From an uncultured Veillonella sp. (GTDB taxonomy: Bacteria; Bacillota; Negativicutes; Veillonellales; Veillonellaceae), in contig URPT01000019.1 in assembly GCA_900549845.1 (NCBI GenBank), positions 1 through 18,285 on the forward strand: DNA of 18,285 nt. The letters run 5' to 3'. A model generated the notes under the pieces. That model saw only the letters and a list, made by a program, of their open reading frames with translations, made no database searches and was not told the DNA's origin. Made by a program: the position numbers and the translations under genes. Shown piece by piece: positions 7,183-14,606 of this stretch (position 1 is its first letter; the number at the start of each line of letters is the position of its first letter).

Positions 7183-8355
7183 ATGACTAAGATCTTCACC
7201 AAAATACGAGCGTTGGTGGATGAAGCATTATCTGATCGTGATACAGCGGTGGATAAGGTGCCTACTATAGAAAAAGCACCTGTAGAACAAGATTTATTCG
7301 ACCACCGTTTACTATATATAGAAGAAGATACAGTCAATCGTATGTTGCGGGCTGCTCTTCGCAATCATTGGTTATTTTACGCTGTAACATTTGAATTTGA
7401 ACCAAATAACCAAATATTCCTATCCATTATTACGAAATGGGGGAATGTGATCAATGTGGAATTCACCTTAGAGGATTTATGGTTTGATGATTATTCATCA
7501 TCCTTTGCGATTCGTCTCGATACAAATAATATAGATACAGGTGGGTTTATTTTAAACTCTATCCTACACTTACTAGGTAACTGGTGCCTCAGTCTCTTTG
7601 GTATATTCTTCAATCCTATTGCGCTAGGTGAGAAGGGGTCTACTATGCGTTTTGAGAAAAAGGGGATTATCCAGTTTGATTTATTACCAAATACTCAAGT
7701 AAAGAAATTCATACCTTTACCAGAGCGACATATCGGCAGTAATGGCCCTGTGTTGTTGGGGAACCCTCGTACTAGTCAATCCGTTTTACAGTTAGATTAC
7801 TATGCGTTTCACGATCCAGTAGACACATTTACTGTACCAGATGTACCAACCCGTACTAGCTGGCTTCGCTCTATTGATATTGCGGCAGTTCTCTTATTGC
7901 CAATCGGCGTGTGGATTACCTTTATTATCTTGCATCACTACTTACCTACAGAAACGTTAGAGTTCTCATTCTCTACATATTTCTTGATTTCTTTAGGGAT
8001 TTTTATCATTTCCTTCTTGGTTATGAATATTCCTAGATATCTGTATATGTACTTTGATTCTCGGAAACAGTGGCAAAGTGCCTTTGTACATAATAATATT
8101 AAGATTCAAATGCGCAAATTACATCGTCGCATCTTCATGCAACAAGCTACATTGACAGCTGATTGTGATGAGTATACTGCTAATGAAAGCCAAGAGCGTA
8201 TTAAACATTTGCTATTGCAAATTCGGGATAAGCGGTTCCTTGCAAATCGACTCAAAATTGCTGATGATGATAGAATGCGCAAGCAGAAGGTTAAGTTTAT
8301 TATCGCCTATATTGGTTGTACATTAATTGAATTGATGCTGCTCATGAATTACTAG
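7183..8355 (+). CDS. Unrecognised membrane protein, 390 residues
   Basis: I do not recognise this family. The start is supported by GGAGGGG at 7174-7180 just before the ATG. There is no signal peptide. Residues 1-60 are charged and probably helical. Residues 61-220 look like a soluble beta-rich domain (alternating hydrophobic strands around 64-112). Two close hydrophobic segments at about 233-252 and 264-283 look like a transmembrane hairpin. Residues 290-370 form a highly basic, charged helical stretch rich in R, K and Q. A last hydrophobic segment at about 371-388 ends the protein. It has its own promoter and a terminator after it, so no operon partner hints at its role. Codon use resembles its neighbours, and nothing suggests recent transfer. 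Coding status is secure; function unknown. Confidence 0.85.
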   Translation: MTKIFTKIRALVDEALSDRDTAVDKVPTIEKAPVEQDLFDHRLLYIEEDTVNRMLRAALRNHWLFYAVTFEFEPNNQIFLSIITKWGNVINVEFTLEDLWFDDYSSSFAIRLDTNNIDTGGFILNSILHLLGNWCLSLFGIFFNPIALGEKGSTMRFEKKGIIQFDLLPNTQVKKFIPLPERHIGSNGPVLLGNPRTSQSVLQLDYYAFHDPVDTFTVPDVPTRTSWLRSIDIAAVLLLPIGVWITFIILHHYLPTETLEFSFSTYFLISLGIFIISFLVMNIPRYLYMYFDSRKQWQSAFVHNNIKIQMRKLHRRIFMQQATLTADCDEYTANESQERIKHLLLQIRDKRFLANRLKIADDDRMRKQKVKFIIAYIGCTLIELMLLMNY

Positions 8356-8395
8356 GCATTGATTATTAAATAACAGCATATGTTATGGTATAAAT

Positions 8396-8429
8396 AAAAA
8401 ACGTATCTCTTAATAGAGATACGTTTTTT
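8396..8429. terminator. Bidirectional terminator between convergent genes
   Basis: A run of six A, then CGTATCTCT (8396-8410), pairs perfectly with AGAGATACG plus six T (8415-8429) around a TAAT loop. Both strands give a stem followed by a T run, so it can stop the plus-strand gene ending at 8355 and the minus-strand operon ending at 8449. Confidence 0.92.
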
Positions 8430-8448
8430 ATTATGTTTGTTTTATGTT

Positions 8449-9033
8449 TTACCGTTTTTTACGACGTTTTCGAACGGTTTTTCTAATTTCTCGTTCTGAT
8501 TCAGATCCTGGTTGTTGCATTGACTCGTAAGTTGGTCGATTGACAGGCATAAAAGGAGGATTTCCGTATTGGTTTGGTTCCGGTTGTCCCGGCAATACCC
8601 AGAAGAGGAAGCCGATGAGCCATACGAAAAGCTCCAGTAAGTAATTGAATGGAGATACAGCAGAGTAAGTATTGATGAAAATAATAATTACTGACCAGAG
8701 AATCCCGGCCCATGCATTAAAGCCGATATCGTGAATACGACGGCCAAATAAGATGCAGGACAATGGGAAGAGTGTTGCTAATAAAATCCATATGATGACC
8801 CGTGTAAACCAATAAGCCGGTAAGGATACAACAAAGTCTAAGAATAGATCATCGATGTAATGAACGATGTGGAATAAAATCATTAGTACGATAAAACATA
8901 TGATAAATTGAAGTCGATTTAATCGTCCCGTTAGATTAAAAATCGATAGGCCCATACGTCGACCTTGGAATGCGATGAGCAAACCTACAGTACATATGAG
9001 CAGTGTTCGTAATACAACATAGAGTAAATCCAT
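8449..9033 (-). CDS. DUF805-family inner membrane protein
   Basis: This 194-residue protein has the DUF805 (YhaH-like) pattern: an N-terminal helix at about 3-22, then FNLTGRLNRLQF at 32-43, further hydrophobic segments at about 42-60, 76-96 and 109-148, the motif GRRIHDIGFNAW at 97-108, and the end motif LPGQPEPNQYGNPP at 147-160. The family is widespread in bacteria and has no established biochemical function. The tail from about 180 is strongly basic (RKTVRKRRKKR), probably cytoplasmic, and is unusual compared with the short hydrophilic tails typical of the family. Upstream on its strand, AAGGGG lies just before the ATG. It follows the pyridoxamine kinase gene by 21 bases and is probably the second gene of that operon; a functional link is not evident. 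Confidence 0.82.
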   Translation of the reverse strand: MDLLYVVLRTLLICTVGLLIAFQGRRMGLSIFNLTGRLNRLQFIICFIVLMILFHIVHYIDDLFLDFVVSLPAYWFTRVIIWILLATLFPLSCILFGRRIHDIGFNAWAGILWSVIIIFINTYSAVSPFNYLLELFVWLIGFLFWVLPGQPEPNQYGNPPFMPVNRPTYESMQQPGSESEREIRKTVRKRRKKR

Positions 9034-9054
9034 AAGTTCCCCTTTATTTATAGC

Positions 9055-9888
9055 TTATAGTTGAGTTAATTCTGGCAAGACTAGCTCAAATGCTACACCT
9101 TGTTTCATAGATTTTACAGTATCTACTGTGGCTTGAATCGCTTTAGTAGTAAAATTCATTGCCAGCTCTGCCGCATCATACGGTGAATATCCCCTCATTA
9201 CTGCACCGGATAATACAGCGGTAAAGATATCCCCAGTTCCTGTAGCTTTTACAGGAATAAGAGGAATATCATATGTTTTTAAATAATCCGTTGGGCCATC
9301 ATAGACGGCGATGACCGCGTGTGTTTCGGATGGTACGCTAGTCATGATAACCATATCAGGACCCATTTGATGTAATCGCTTGCAACGATCACGCAATTCA
9401 TCATCACTAATAGGATCTGTAGAGAATGGAATATCTAATAAGAAACAAGCCTCTGTGTAATTAGGCTTTACAATGTGCGCTTTGGAAACAAGTTGGCGCA
9501 TTGCTACCACCATATCAGGTGTATAGATAGAGTAGAGGCGACCATCATCGGCCATAGCAGGATCGACGATAATCATTTGTCCCTTATTACCGAAACGATC
9601 GATGGCTTCTTCCACGAGATGAATTTGTTCTGGGGATGCCAAGAAACCACTTACAATAGCGTGAAAGTCGATTTCGTTTTTATCCCAGCAGTCCATAAAA
9701 TCTCTCATATGTGCCGATAAATCTACGAACTCGTAGTGTGGATATTCTAAGTGATTACTCAATACAGCTGTTGCCAATGGAACCGCTTGGCAACGCATAG
9801 CGCTGATGATTGGAATCATAACGGTTAGGGCACAACGGCCGATGGAGCTCATGTCTTGAATTGTTAAGACTCTAGGTACTTCTGTCAT
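9055..9888 (-). CDS. pdxY: Pyridoxamine/pyridoxal kinase (PfkB-like ribokinase fold)
   Basis: The enzyme phosphorylates pyridoxal or pyridoxamine with ATP in the cytoplasm, salvaging vitamin B6 for pyridoxal phosphate. The 277-residue chain begins RVLTIQDMSSIGRCALTV, the N-terminal substrate-binding motif of the Firmicute pyridoxamine kinase group. It has VDPAMADDG at 108-116, KPNYTEACFLL at 141-151, and the anion-hole motif ATGTGD at 215-220, with D220 as the catalytic base. Length is normal for the family. The ATG at 9888 is chosen over an in-frame TTG at 9900 because GGAGG sits five bases before the ATG and would overlap the longer reading. A promoter at 9916-9944 drives it, divergent from opp. 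The alternative reading, a ThiD-like hydroxymethylpyrimidine kinase, is less likely from the N-terminal motif. Confidence 0.88.
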   Translation of the reverse strand: MTEVPRVLTIQDMSSIGRCALTVMIPIISAMRCQAVPLATAVLSNHLEYPHYEFVDLSAHMRDFMDCWDKNEIDFHAIVSGFLASPEQIHLVEEAIDRFGNKGQMIIVDPAMADDGRLYSIYTPDMVVAMRQLVSKAHIVKPNYTEACFLLDIPFSTDPISDDELRDRCKRLHQMGPDMVIMTSVPSETHAVIAVYDGPTDYLKTYDIPLIPVKATGTGDIFTAVLSGAVMRGYSPYDAAELAMNFTTKAIQATVDTVKSMKQGVAFELVLPELTQL

Positions 9889-9893
9889 AGACA

Positions 9894-9898
9894 CCTCC
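9894..9898 (-). promoter_or_regulatory. Ribosome binding site that sets the pyridoxamine kinase start
   Basis: On the minus strand GGAGG lies five bases before the ATG at 9888. A TTG start at 9900 would place this site inside the gene, so the shorter form is preferred. Confidence 0.8.
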
Positions 9899-9915
9899 AA
9901 AATACTATATATTTT

Positions 9916-9944
9916 ATTGTACGTTATGTAGGGCGTTCTGTAAA
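9916..9944 (-). promoter_or_regulatory. Promoter of the pyridoxamine kinase-DUF805 operon
   Basis: Read on the minus strand, TTTACA (9939-9944) is followed after exactly 17 bases by TACAAT (9916-9921). Each hexamer matches the sigma-A consensus at five of six positions. Transcription would start near 9909, about 20 bases before the start codon. Confidence 0.65.
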
Positions 9945-9983
9945 TGTAATGATGTTATTCATGAAATTAACTTCATAATGTAG

Positions 9984-9989
9984 TATAAT
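9984..9989 (+). promoter_or_regulatory. Likely -10 element of the opp operon promoter
   Basis: A perfect TATAAT lies 35 bases before the oppB start. No good -35 hexamer is seen 16 to 18 bases upstream (the region reads ATGAAATT), so the promoter may be weak or activator-dependent. Confidence 0.5.
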
Positions 9990-10009
9990 AAAACAGATAG
10001 ACTTTTTAT

Positions 10010-10014
10010 GGAGG
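10010..10014 (+). promoter_or_regulatory. Ribosome binding site that sets the oppB start
   Basis: GGAGG lies nine bases before the ATG at 10024. An in-frame GTG at 10018 is only three bases away from it, too close for initiation, so the ATG is preferred. Confidence 0.7.
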
Positions 10015-10023
10015 ATAGTGACA

Positions 10024-10956
10024 ATGACAAGGTATGTATTTCGACGCCTAGGTGGCGCAATCATAATCTTATGGGTCATCATTACCGTAACGTTTGCATT
10101 AATGCATGCAATACCGGGGGGACCTTTTACAAGTGAAAAAAAATTACCACCTCAGGTAAAAGCAAGTATTGAAGCAAAGTATCATCTTGATGATCCTGTA
10201 TGGAAACAGTATGGTGATTATTTAGGTGGTGTTATTACCGGCGATTTGGGACCATCATATAAGTATGAAGGTCGTAGTGTGAACGATATTATCAGTGATG
10301 CATTCCCAATTTCTGCGCAGCTTGGTTTATTATCATTAATGGTGGCTGTAGTAGGTGGTATTGCAGCGGGTGCTATTAGTGCTATGCGCCCTAATGGTAT
10401 CGTTGATTATGCGGTTACCGTATTATCTACCATTGGTATTTCCGTGCCTACATTTATTATTGGTGCCGTTCTTGTATATGTGGTGGGCTTTGAACTAGGA
10501 TGGTTCCCCGTAGCCTTATGGCGTGGTCCATCTTATATGGTTCTACCAGTGTTGACGTTAGCAGCACAACCTATGGCATTCATTGCACGCTTAACGCGCA
10601 GTGGGTTGCTTGATGTGTACCAACAAGAATATATCCGTACAGCTCGCGCCAAAGGCTTGGGCTCTTGGACTATTTTGACACGTCATGCATTAGGCAATGC
10701 TATTTTGCCAGTTATTACGTACTTGGGACCGTTGGCTGCTAGCCTTTTGACAGGTAGCTTTATCGTAGAAACAATCTTTGCCATTCCGGGCCTTGGACAG
10801 TATTTCGTAACTTCCATTTATAACCGTGACTATACGGTTATCCTGGGCATTACGATTTTCTATAGTGCGCTTGTAGTATTTCTTAATATTTTGGTGGATA
10901 TGATTTATCCGTTAATTGATCCACGTGTTACGACAGAGGAGGGGACAGATGAATAA
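10024..10956 (+). CDS. oppB: Oligopeptide/dipeptide ABC transporter permease, OppB/DppB type
   Basis: This is the first of two inner membrane permeases that form the peptide channel with OppC. The 310-residue protein starts with a membrane helix at about 9-29 followed by the family motif HAIPGGPF. A periplasmic segment contains the conserved YHLDDPVWKQYGDYL (53-67). The EAA coupling loop begins at E202 (EYIRTARAKGLG), with further helices to the end and the family motif FAIPGLGQYF before the last segment. Length fits OppB. It is the first gene of a tight operon: its stop overlaps the oppC start by eight bases. Peptide class cannot be read from the permease alone, so Dpp, Opp or murein-peptide permease are all possible. 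Confidence 0.93.
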   Translation: MTRYVFRRLGGAIIILWVIITVTFALMHAIPGGPFTSEKKLPPQVKASIEAKYHLDDPVWKQYGDYLGGVITGDLGPSYKYEGRSVNDIISDAFPISAQLGLLSLMVAVVGGIAAGAISAMRPNGIVDYAVTVLSTIGISVPTFIIGAVLVYVVGFELGWFPVALWRGPSYMVLPVLTLAAQPMAFIARLTRSGLLDVYQQEYIRTARAKGLGSWTILTRHALGNAILPVITYLGPLAASLLTGSFIVETIFAIPGLGQYFVTSIYNRDYTVILGITIFYSALVVFLNILVDMIYPLIDPRVTTEEGTDE

Positions 10957-11848
10957 GGAAGATTTTTTACCTATTGAACGAACTCCTCAAGAAGAAATTA
11001 CAAGCTTTATAAAACGTCCTAGTAAATGGGCGAGATTTAAGGTGAATCGCTTGGCTGTAGTAGGGGCTACTATCATCTTAGTGATGATTGTACTTGCAAT
11101 TTTAGGACCCCTAATTTCGCCGTATACCTATGCGGACCAATCCCTAATCGATGCGAACCAAAGTCCGAGCTTTAGTCATTGGTTCGGCACAGATACATTG
11201 GGTCGCGATATTTATACGCGCGTTATGTACGGCGCTCGTATTTCCTTAACTATCGGTTTTGTAGCGGCGTTTATCAATCTTGTTATCGGCGTTACTTATG
11301 GTGGTATTGCAGGTTATCTTGGTGGTAAGGTTGACCGCATCATGATGGGGCTTGTAGATGTTTTGTACGGCATTCCACTTTTACTGTATGTAATTTTGTT
11401 GATGGTTGTACTTGGCCCTGGTTTAACGTCTATTTTCGTAGCATTGGGCATTGCGTACTGGCTCAATATGGCCCGTATTGTACGTAGCCAAATTTTGAAA
11501 GTGAAAAACGAAGAATACATCATCGCTGCTGAAGCGATGGGGATTCCGAAATATCGCATTTTATTGCGTCATATTTTGCCAAACTGCGTGGGACCAATCA
11601 TCATTACATTGACATTGGCCATCCCAGAGGCTATTTTTACAGAAGCATTCCTTAGTTTTATCGGCTTAGGTGTAAATGCACCTATGGCGAGCTGGGGCGT
11701 ATTAGCTTCTGAAGGGATTAGTAGCATGCGCTCTTATCCATTCCAATTGATTTTCCCTGCTGTTGCCATTAGTGTTACCATGCTTGGTTTCGCATTCCTT
11801 GGCGATGGCTTACGTAATGTGTTAGACCCTAAGGAAGGAGATAGATAA
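10949..11848 (+). CDS. oppC: Oligopeptide/dipeptide ABC transporter permease, OppC/DppC type
   Basis: This is the partner permease of OppB, 299 residues. It has the N-terminal cytoplasmic extension typical of OppC, a first helix at about 36-56, the conserved HWFGTDTLGRDIYTRV beginning at 78, and an EAA loop at about 189-209 (EYIIAAEAMGIPKYRILLRH). Later motifs FLSFIGLGV and ASWG are also family features. The ATG at 10949 is chosen because GAGGAGGGG lies just upstream; an in-frame ATG at 10916 would overlap oppB further and lacks such a site. The stop TAA shares its last base with the oppD start, so translation is probably coupled. Confidence 0.93.
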   Translation: MNKEDFLPIERTPQEEITSFIKRPSKWARFKVNRLAVVGATIILVMIVLAILGPLISPYTYADQSLIDANQSPSFSHWFGTDTLGRDIYTRVMYGARISLTIGFVAAFINLVIGVTYGGIAGYLGGKVDRIMMGLVDVLYGIPLLLYVILLMVVLGPGLTSIFVALGIAYWLNMARIVRSQILKVKNEEYIIAAEAMGIPKYRILLRHILPNCVGPIIITLTLAIPEAIFTEAFLSFIGLGVNAPMASWGVLASEGISSMRSYPFQLIFPAVAISVTMLGFAFLGDGLRNVLDPKEGDR

Positions 11849-12828
11849 TGAATAACGCAATTGTTGATGTGCGCAATGTGTCCATTACCATCGATACCTT
11901 CCAAGGCCCTTTGCGGGTTATTCGCAATCAAGATATCTCCTTACAACCAGGTGAGATTTTAGGTATTGTTGGTGAATCAGGCTGTGGTAAATCTGTACTA
12001 GTTAATTCCTTAATGGGATTGCTACCATATGGCAAAACAAAAATCAAAGCCGATACATTTATGATTGATGGCAATGATTGCCTTGAATTCACTGAAGATG
12101 ACTGGAATGAACTCCGCGGTACTACTGTTGCCATGGTATTCCAAGACCCTATGACATCTTTGAATCCAATCATGACGATTGGGGAACAAATGTATGAGGT
12201 TATCCATCGTACCAATGCATATGGTGAGGATTATGACGAACGAGCTATCGCCATCGACTTATTAAAGAAGATGGGCCTTTCAACACCGGAAAGACGATTA
12301 TCTCAATATCCTCATGAGTTGAGCGGTGGTATGCGCCAACGCGTATGTATCGCCATGGCTGTCGCTGGTCGTCCAAAGGTTTTGATTTGCGATGAACCGA
12401 CAACGGCTCTAGATATTACAACAGAGGCTCAAATCTTGCGCCTTATGCAAACTTTAGCTGTAGAAGCTGGTATTGGCATTATCTTTATTTCTCATAACCT
12501 ACGTGTTATTGCTCAAATCTGCGACCGTGTTATGGTTATGTATGCTGGCAAATGTGTTGAATCTGCTACGGTAGAAGGTATCTTTAATGAACCTCGTCAT
12601 CCGTATACATTGGGCTTGTTACTCGCTTTACCACAAGGTAAATGGCATGGTGAATTAAAAGCCGTTGAAGGTCAACCGCCAGATTTATTTGATTTACCGC
12701 GAGGTTGTGCATTTAATCCACGGTGTAAGTGGGCTATGCGTATCTGTGGTAATCGTATTCCTATGGTTACAAATGTTGGTGAAGGTCACCAATTTACATG
12801 TTGGTTAGCTAAGTTGGAGGGACTTTAA
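11848..12828 (+). CDS. oppD: Peptide ABC transporter ATP-binding protein, OppD/DppD type
   Basis: OppD is one of two cytoplasmic ATPases that power peptide import through OppBC. The 326 residues show Walker A GESGCGKS at 42-49, a Q-loop in VFQDP at 97-101, signature LSGGMRQ at 158-164, Walker B with D182-E183, and the switch histidine in FISHN (H216). After the ATPase domain comes the oligopeptide-type C-terminal domain with HPYTLGLL and four cysteines (C287, C293, C300, C318). Similar cysteines bind a 4Fe-4S cluster in mycobacterial OppD; whether they do here is inference. TAATG junctions join it to oppC and oppF, with AAGGAAGGAG ahead of the start. Confidence 0.95.
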   Translation: MNNAIVDVRNVSITIDTFQGPLRVIRNQDISLQPGEILGIVGESGCGKSVLVNSLMGLLPYGKTKIKADTFMIDGNDCLEFTEDDWNELRGTTVAMVFQDPMTSLNPIMTIGEQMYEVIHRTNAYGEDYDERAIAIDLLKKMGLSTPERRLSQYPHELSGGMRQRVCIAMAVAGRPKVLICDEPTTALDITTEAQILRLMQTLAVEAGIGIIFISHNLRVIAQICDRVMVMYAGKCVESATVEGIFNEPRHPYTLGLLLALPQGKWHGELKAVEGQPPDLFDLPRGCAFNPRCKWAMRICGNRIPMVTNVGEGHQFTCWLAKLEGL

Positions 12829-13775
12829 TGAGTTACGTATGGGAAACTGACAATCTCGTTAAAGAGTTCACTCTGTCAGGAGGCTTATTTAAGCCAAAAC
12901 ACACGGTACACGCTGTACAAGGCGTGAGCCTATATCAATCGCCAGGGGAAACCCTCGGTATCGTAGGTGAGTCAGGTTGTGGTAAATCCACATTTGGCTA
13001 CACGTTGATGGGCTTGCATCAAGCTACATCAGGTTCTATTTATATGAATGGTCGTCAGATTGATCCTTATGTGGATCGTAAAGCCGTTCATCCTGTGATG
13101 CAAATGGTATTCCAAAATCCTTATGCATCACTTAATCCACGTCTTACGGTTAATGCGATTTTAGAAGAACCTTTGGAGCTGGATCCAAAGTATACACCTC
13201 GTGATCGCGTTATTCGTGTAAAAGAAGTGCTTGATCAAGTTGGTTTGAACATGTCTTTTGGTGAGCGTTATGCTCATGAATTATCTGGTGGTCAACGTCA
13301 ACGTATCGGTATTGCACGGGCTCTTATTATGCAGCCACAGTGTATCATCTGTGATGAACCGATTTCAGCACTGGATGTATCGATTCAAGTGCAAATTATG
13401 ACATTGCTTGAACGTTTACAAGAACAACATGGTATTTCGTACCTCTTTATTTCTCATGATTTAAACATGGTGCGCTACATCAGTCATCGCATGGTAGTTA
13501 TGTATTTAGGGGCTGTTATGGAAGAAGGTCCAGCATTGGATTTATACGAATTCCCACAACATCCTTACACTCGTGCTTTGACGGCCTTAAATGGTCCTGT
13601 TATACCACATGCTCCAATTGGAGCACCTCTTAAAGGGGACCCACCAAATCCACTAGATCCACCGAAAGGTTGTTTGTTTAGTGGTCGTTGCCCAGAAGCA
13701 GAGGGTCGTTGCTTTGTAGAACGTCCACCTCTTCGTGATTGGGCAGATCGCCGCATCGCATGCTGGCACATATAA
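12828..13775 (+). CDS. oppF: Peptide ABC transporter ATP-binding protein, OppF/DppF type
   Basis: This is the second ATPase of the peptide importer, 315 residues, expected to pair with OppD. It has Walker A GESGCGKST at 47-55, the Q-loop in VFQNPYASLNPR, signature LSGGQRQ at 152-158, Walker B ending D176-E177, and the switch histidine in FISHD (H210). The C-terminal domain carries HPYTRAL and four cysteines (C282, C288, C295, C312) in the same arrangement as OppD. The start overlaps the oppD stop by one base (TAATG). The N-terminal FTLSGGLFKPKHTVHAVQGVS is typical of DppF/OppF rather than OppD, which decides the assignment. Confidence 0.95.
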   Translation: MSYVWETDNLVKEFTLSGGLFKPKHTVHAVQGVSLYQSPGETLGIVGESGCGKSTFGYTLMGLHQATSGSIYMNGRQIDPYVDRKAVHPVMQMVFQNPYASLNPRLTVNAILEEPLELDPKYTPRDRVIRVKEVLDQVGLNMSFGERYAHELSGGQRQRIGIARALIMQPQCIICDEPISALDVSIQVQIMTLLERLQEQHGISYLFISHDLNMVRYISHRMVVMYLGAVMEEGPALDLYEFPQHPYTRALTALNGPVIPHAPIGAPLKGDPPNPLDPPKGCLFSGRCPEAEGRCFVERPPLRDWADRRIACWHI

Positions 13776-13787
13776 TGGGAGAATAGT

Positions 13788-14606
13788 ATGGAAAAGTTAC
13801 TTGTTGGCAAGTCCTTAGAGCATCAACTGGATACAGTTATCAAAGAATTAGCATCAAAAGGGAATATATCCTATGCAGTACTACAATTTGACGATGAAGA
13901 GGAACCGACTATTATCGCTTCTAAAGGGGAGAATACGGTACATTCTAGTGCAAGTTTGATTAAGGTACTCATCATGGAGTATGTGTTCCATTTAGCTCGT
14001 ACTGAACAGTTAGACCTTAATGACACAGTTCCACTATCTAGAACACCTCGTGTTGAAGGTGGTGGTGCTTTACAAGAATTAGTAGCAAAGCATAGCTTTA
14101 CCTATCTTGAGTTATGCCGTCTTATGATGGTTCTCAGCGATAATATTGCGACAAATTTGCTCATTACAGTTCTTGGAATGGAAAATATTAATGCTCGTGC
14201 AGAACAGCTTGGTGTAGATGAGATAGAACTCAATCGCATGATGATGGACTTTGAAGCTCTCGCCGAAGGCCGTGATAATCGTATGACTGCTATGGCGTTA
14301 GCTCGTCTCTATAAACATATTTTTGAATGTCGCGATAGAGATTTTTATGGCCGAGAAATGTGGAACATTTTAGGTCGCCAACAATTCCGTGATATTTTGC
14401 CATTTTATTGGGGGGAAGATGTACGCTTTCACCATAAAACAGGATCCCTGGATCGCGTAGAGCATGATGGGGGCATATTGGAAACGTTTAGAGGTCATTT
14501 CTGCTTTATCCTTTTGATGAGCGATATCGATAATGACCGAGGTAAAGAGTTAGGCGCTCGAGTAGGGCGTATCATGAAAGAATTTGTAGAGGAAGCATTG
14601 CCATGA
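13788..14606 (+). CDS. Class A beta-lactamase-like serine hydrolase, no signal peptide
   Basis: The protein has the penicillin-recognising serine hydrolase fold of the class A beta-lactamase enzyme family. It shows the active-site tetrad S56-L-I-K59 in HSSASLIKV, SDN at 117-119 and KTG at 217-219, with an omega-loop-like segment around E156 (MMDFEALAEGRDN). At 272 residues it has family length but lacks an export signal, so it should act in the cytoplasm. A periplasmic, resistance-giving beta-lactamase is therefore unlikely. It starts 12 bases after oppF with a GGGAGAA site and its stop overlaps the oppA start (ATGA), so it is part of the opp operon. A peptidase, esterase or amidase acting on imported, perhaps peptidoglycan-derived, peptides is a reasonable guess; the substrate is unknown. 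Confidence 0.85.
   Translation: MEKLLVGKSLEHQLDTVIKELASKGNISYAVLQFDDEEEPTIIASKGENTVHSSASLIKVLIMEYVFHLARTEQLDLNDTVPLSRTPRVEGGGALQELVAKHSFTYLELCRLMMVLSDNIATNLLITVLGMENINARAEQLGVDEIELNRMMMDFEALAEGRDNRMTAMALARLYKHIFECRDRDFYGREMWNILGRQQFRDILPFYWGEDVRFHHKTGSLDRVEHDGGILETFRGHFCFILLMSDIDNDRGKELGARVGRIMKEFVEEALP

Noticed and set aside
9954..9980. ATGAA/TTCAT dyad over the opp -35 region as an operator
   Set aside because: Only five-base arms in AT-rich DNA; no independent support.
13788..14606. Antibiotic-resistance beta-lactamase
   Set aside because: Lacks a signal peptide, sits inside a peptide-transport operon, and the motifs are shared with many non-resistance serine hydrolases.
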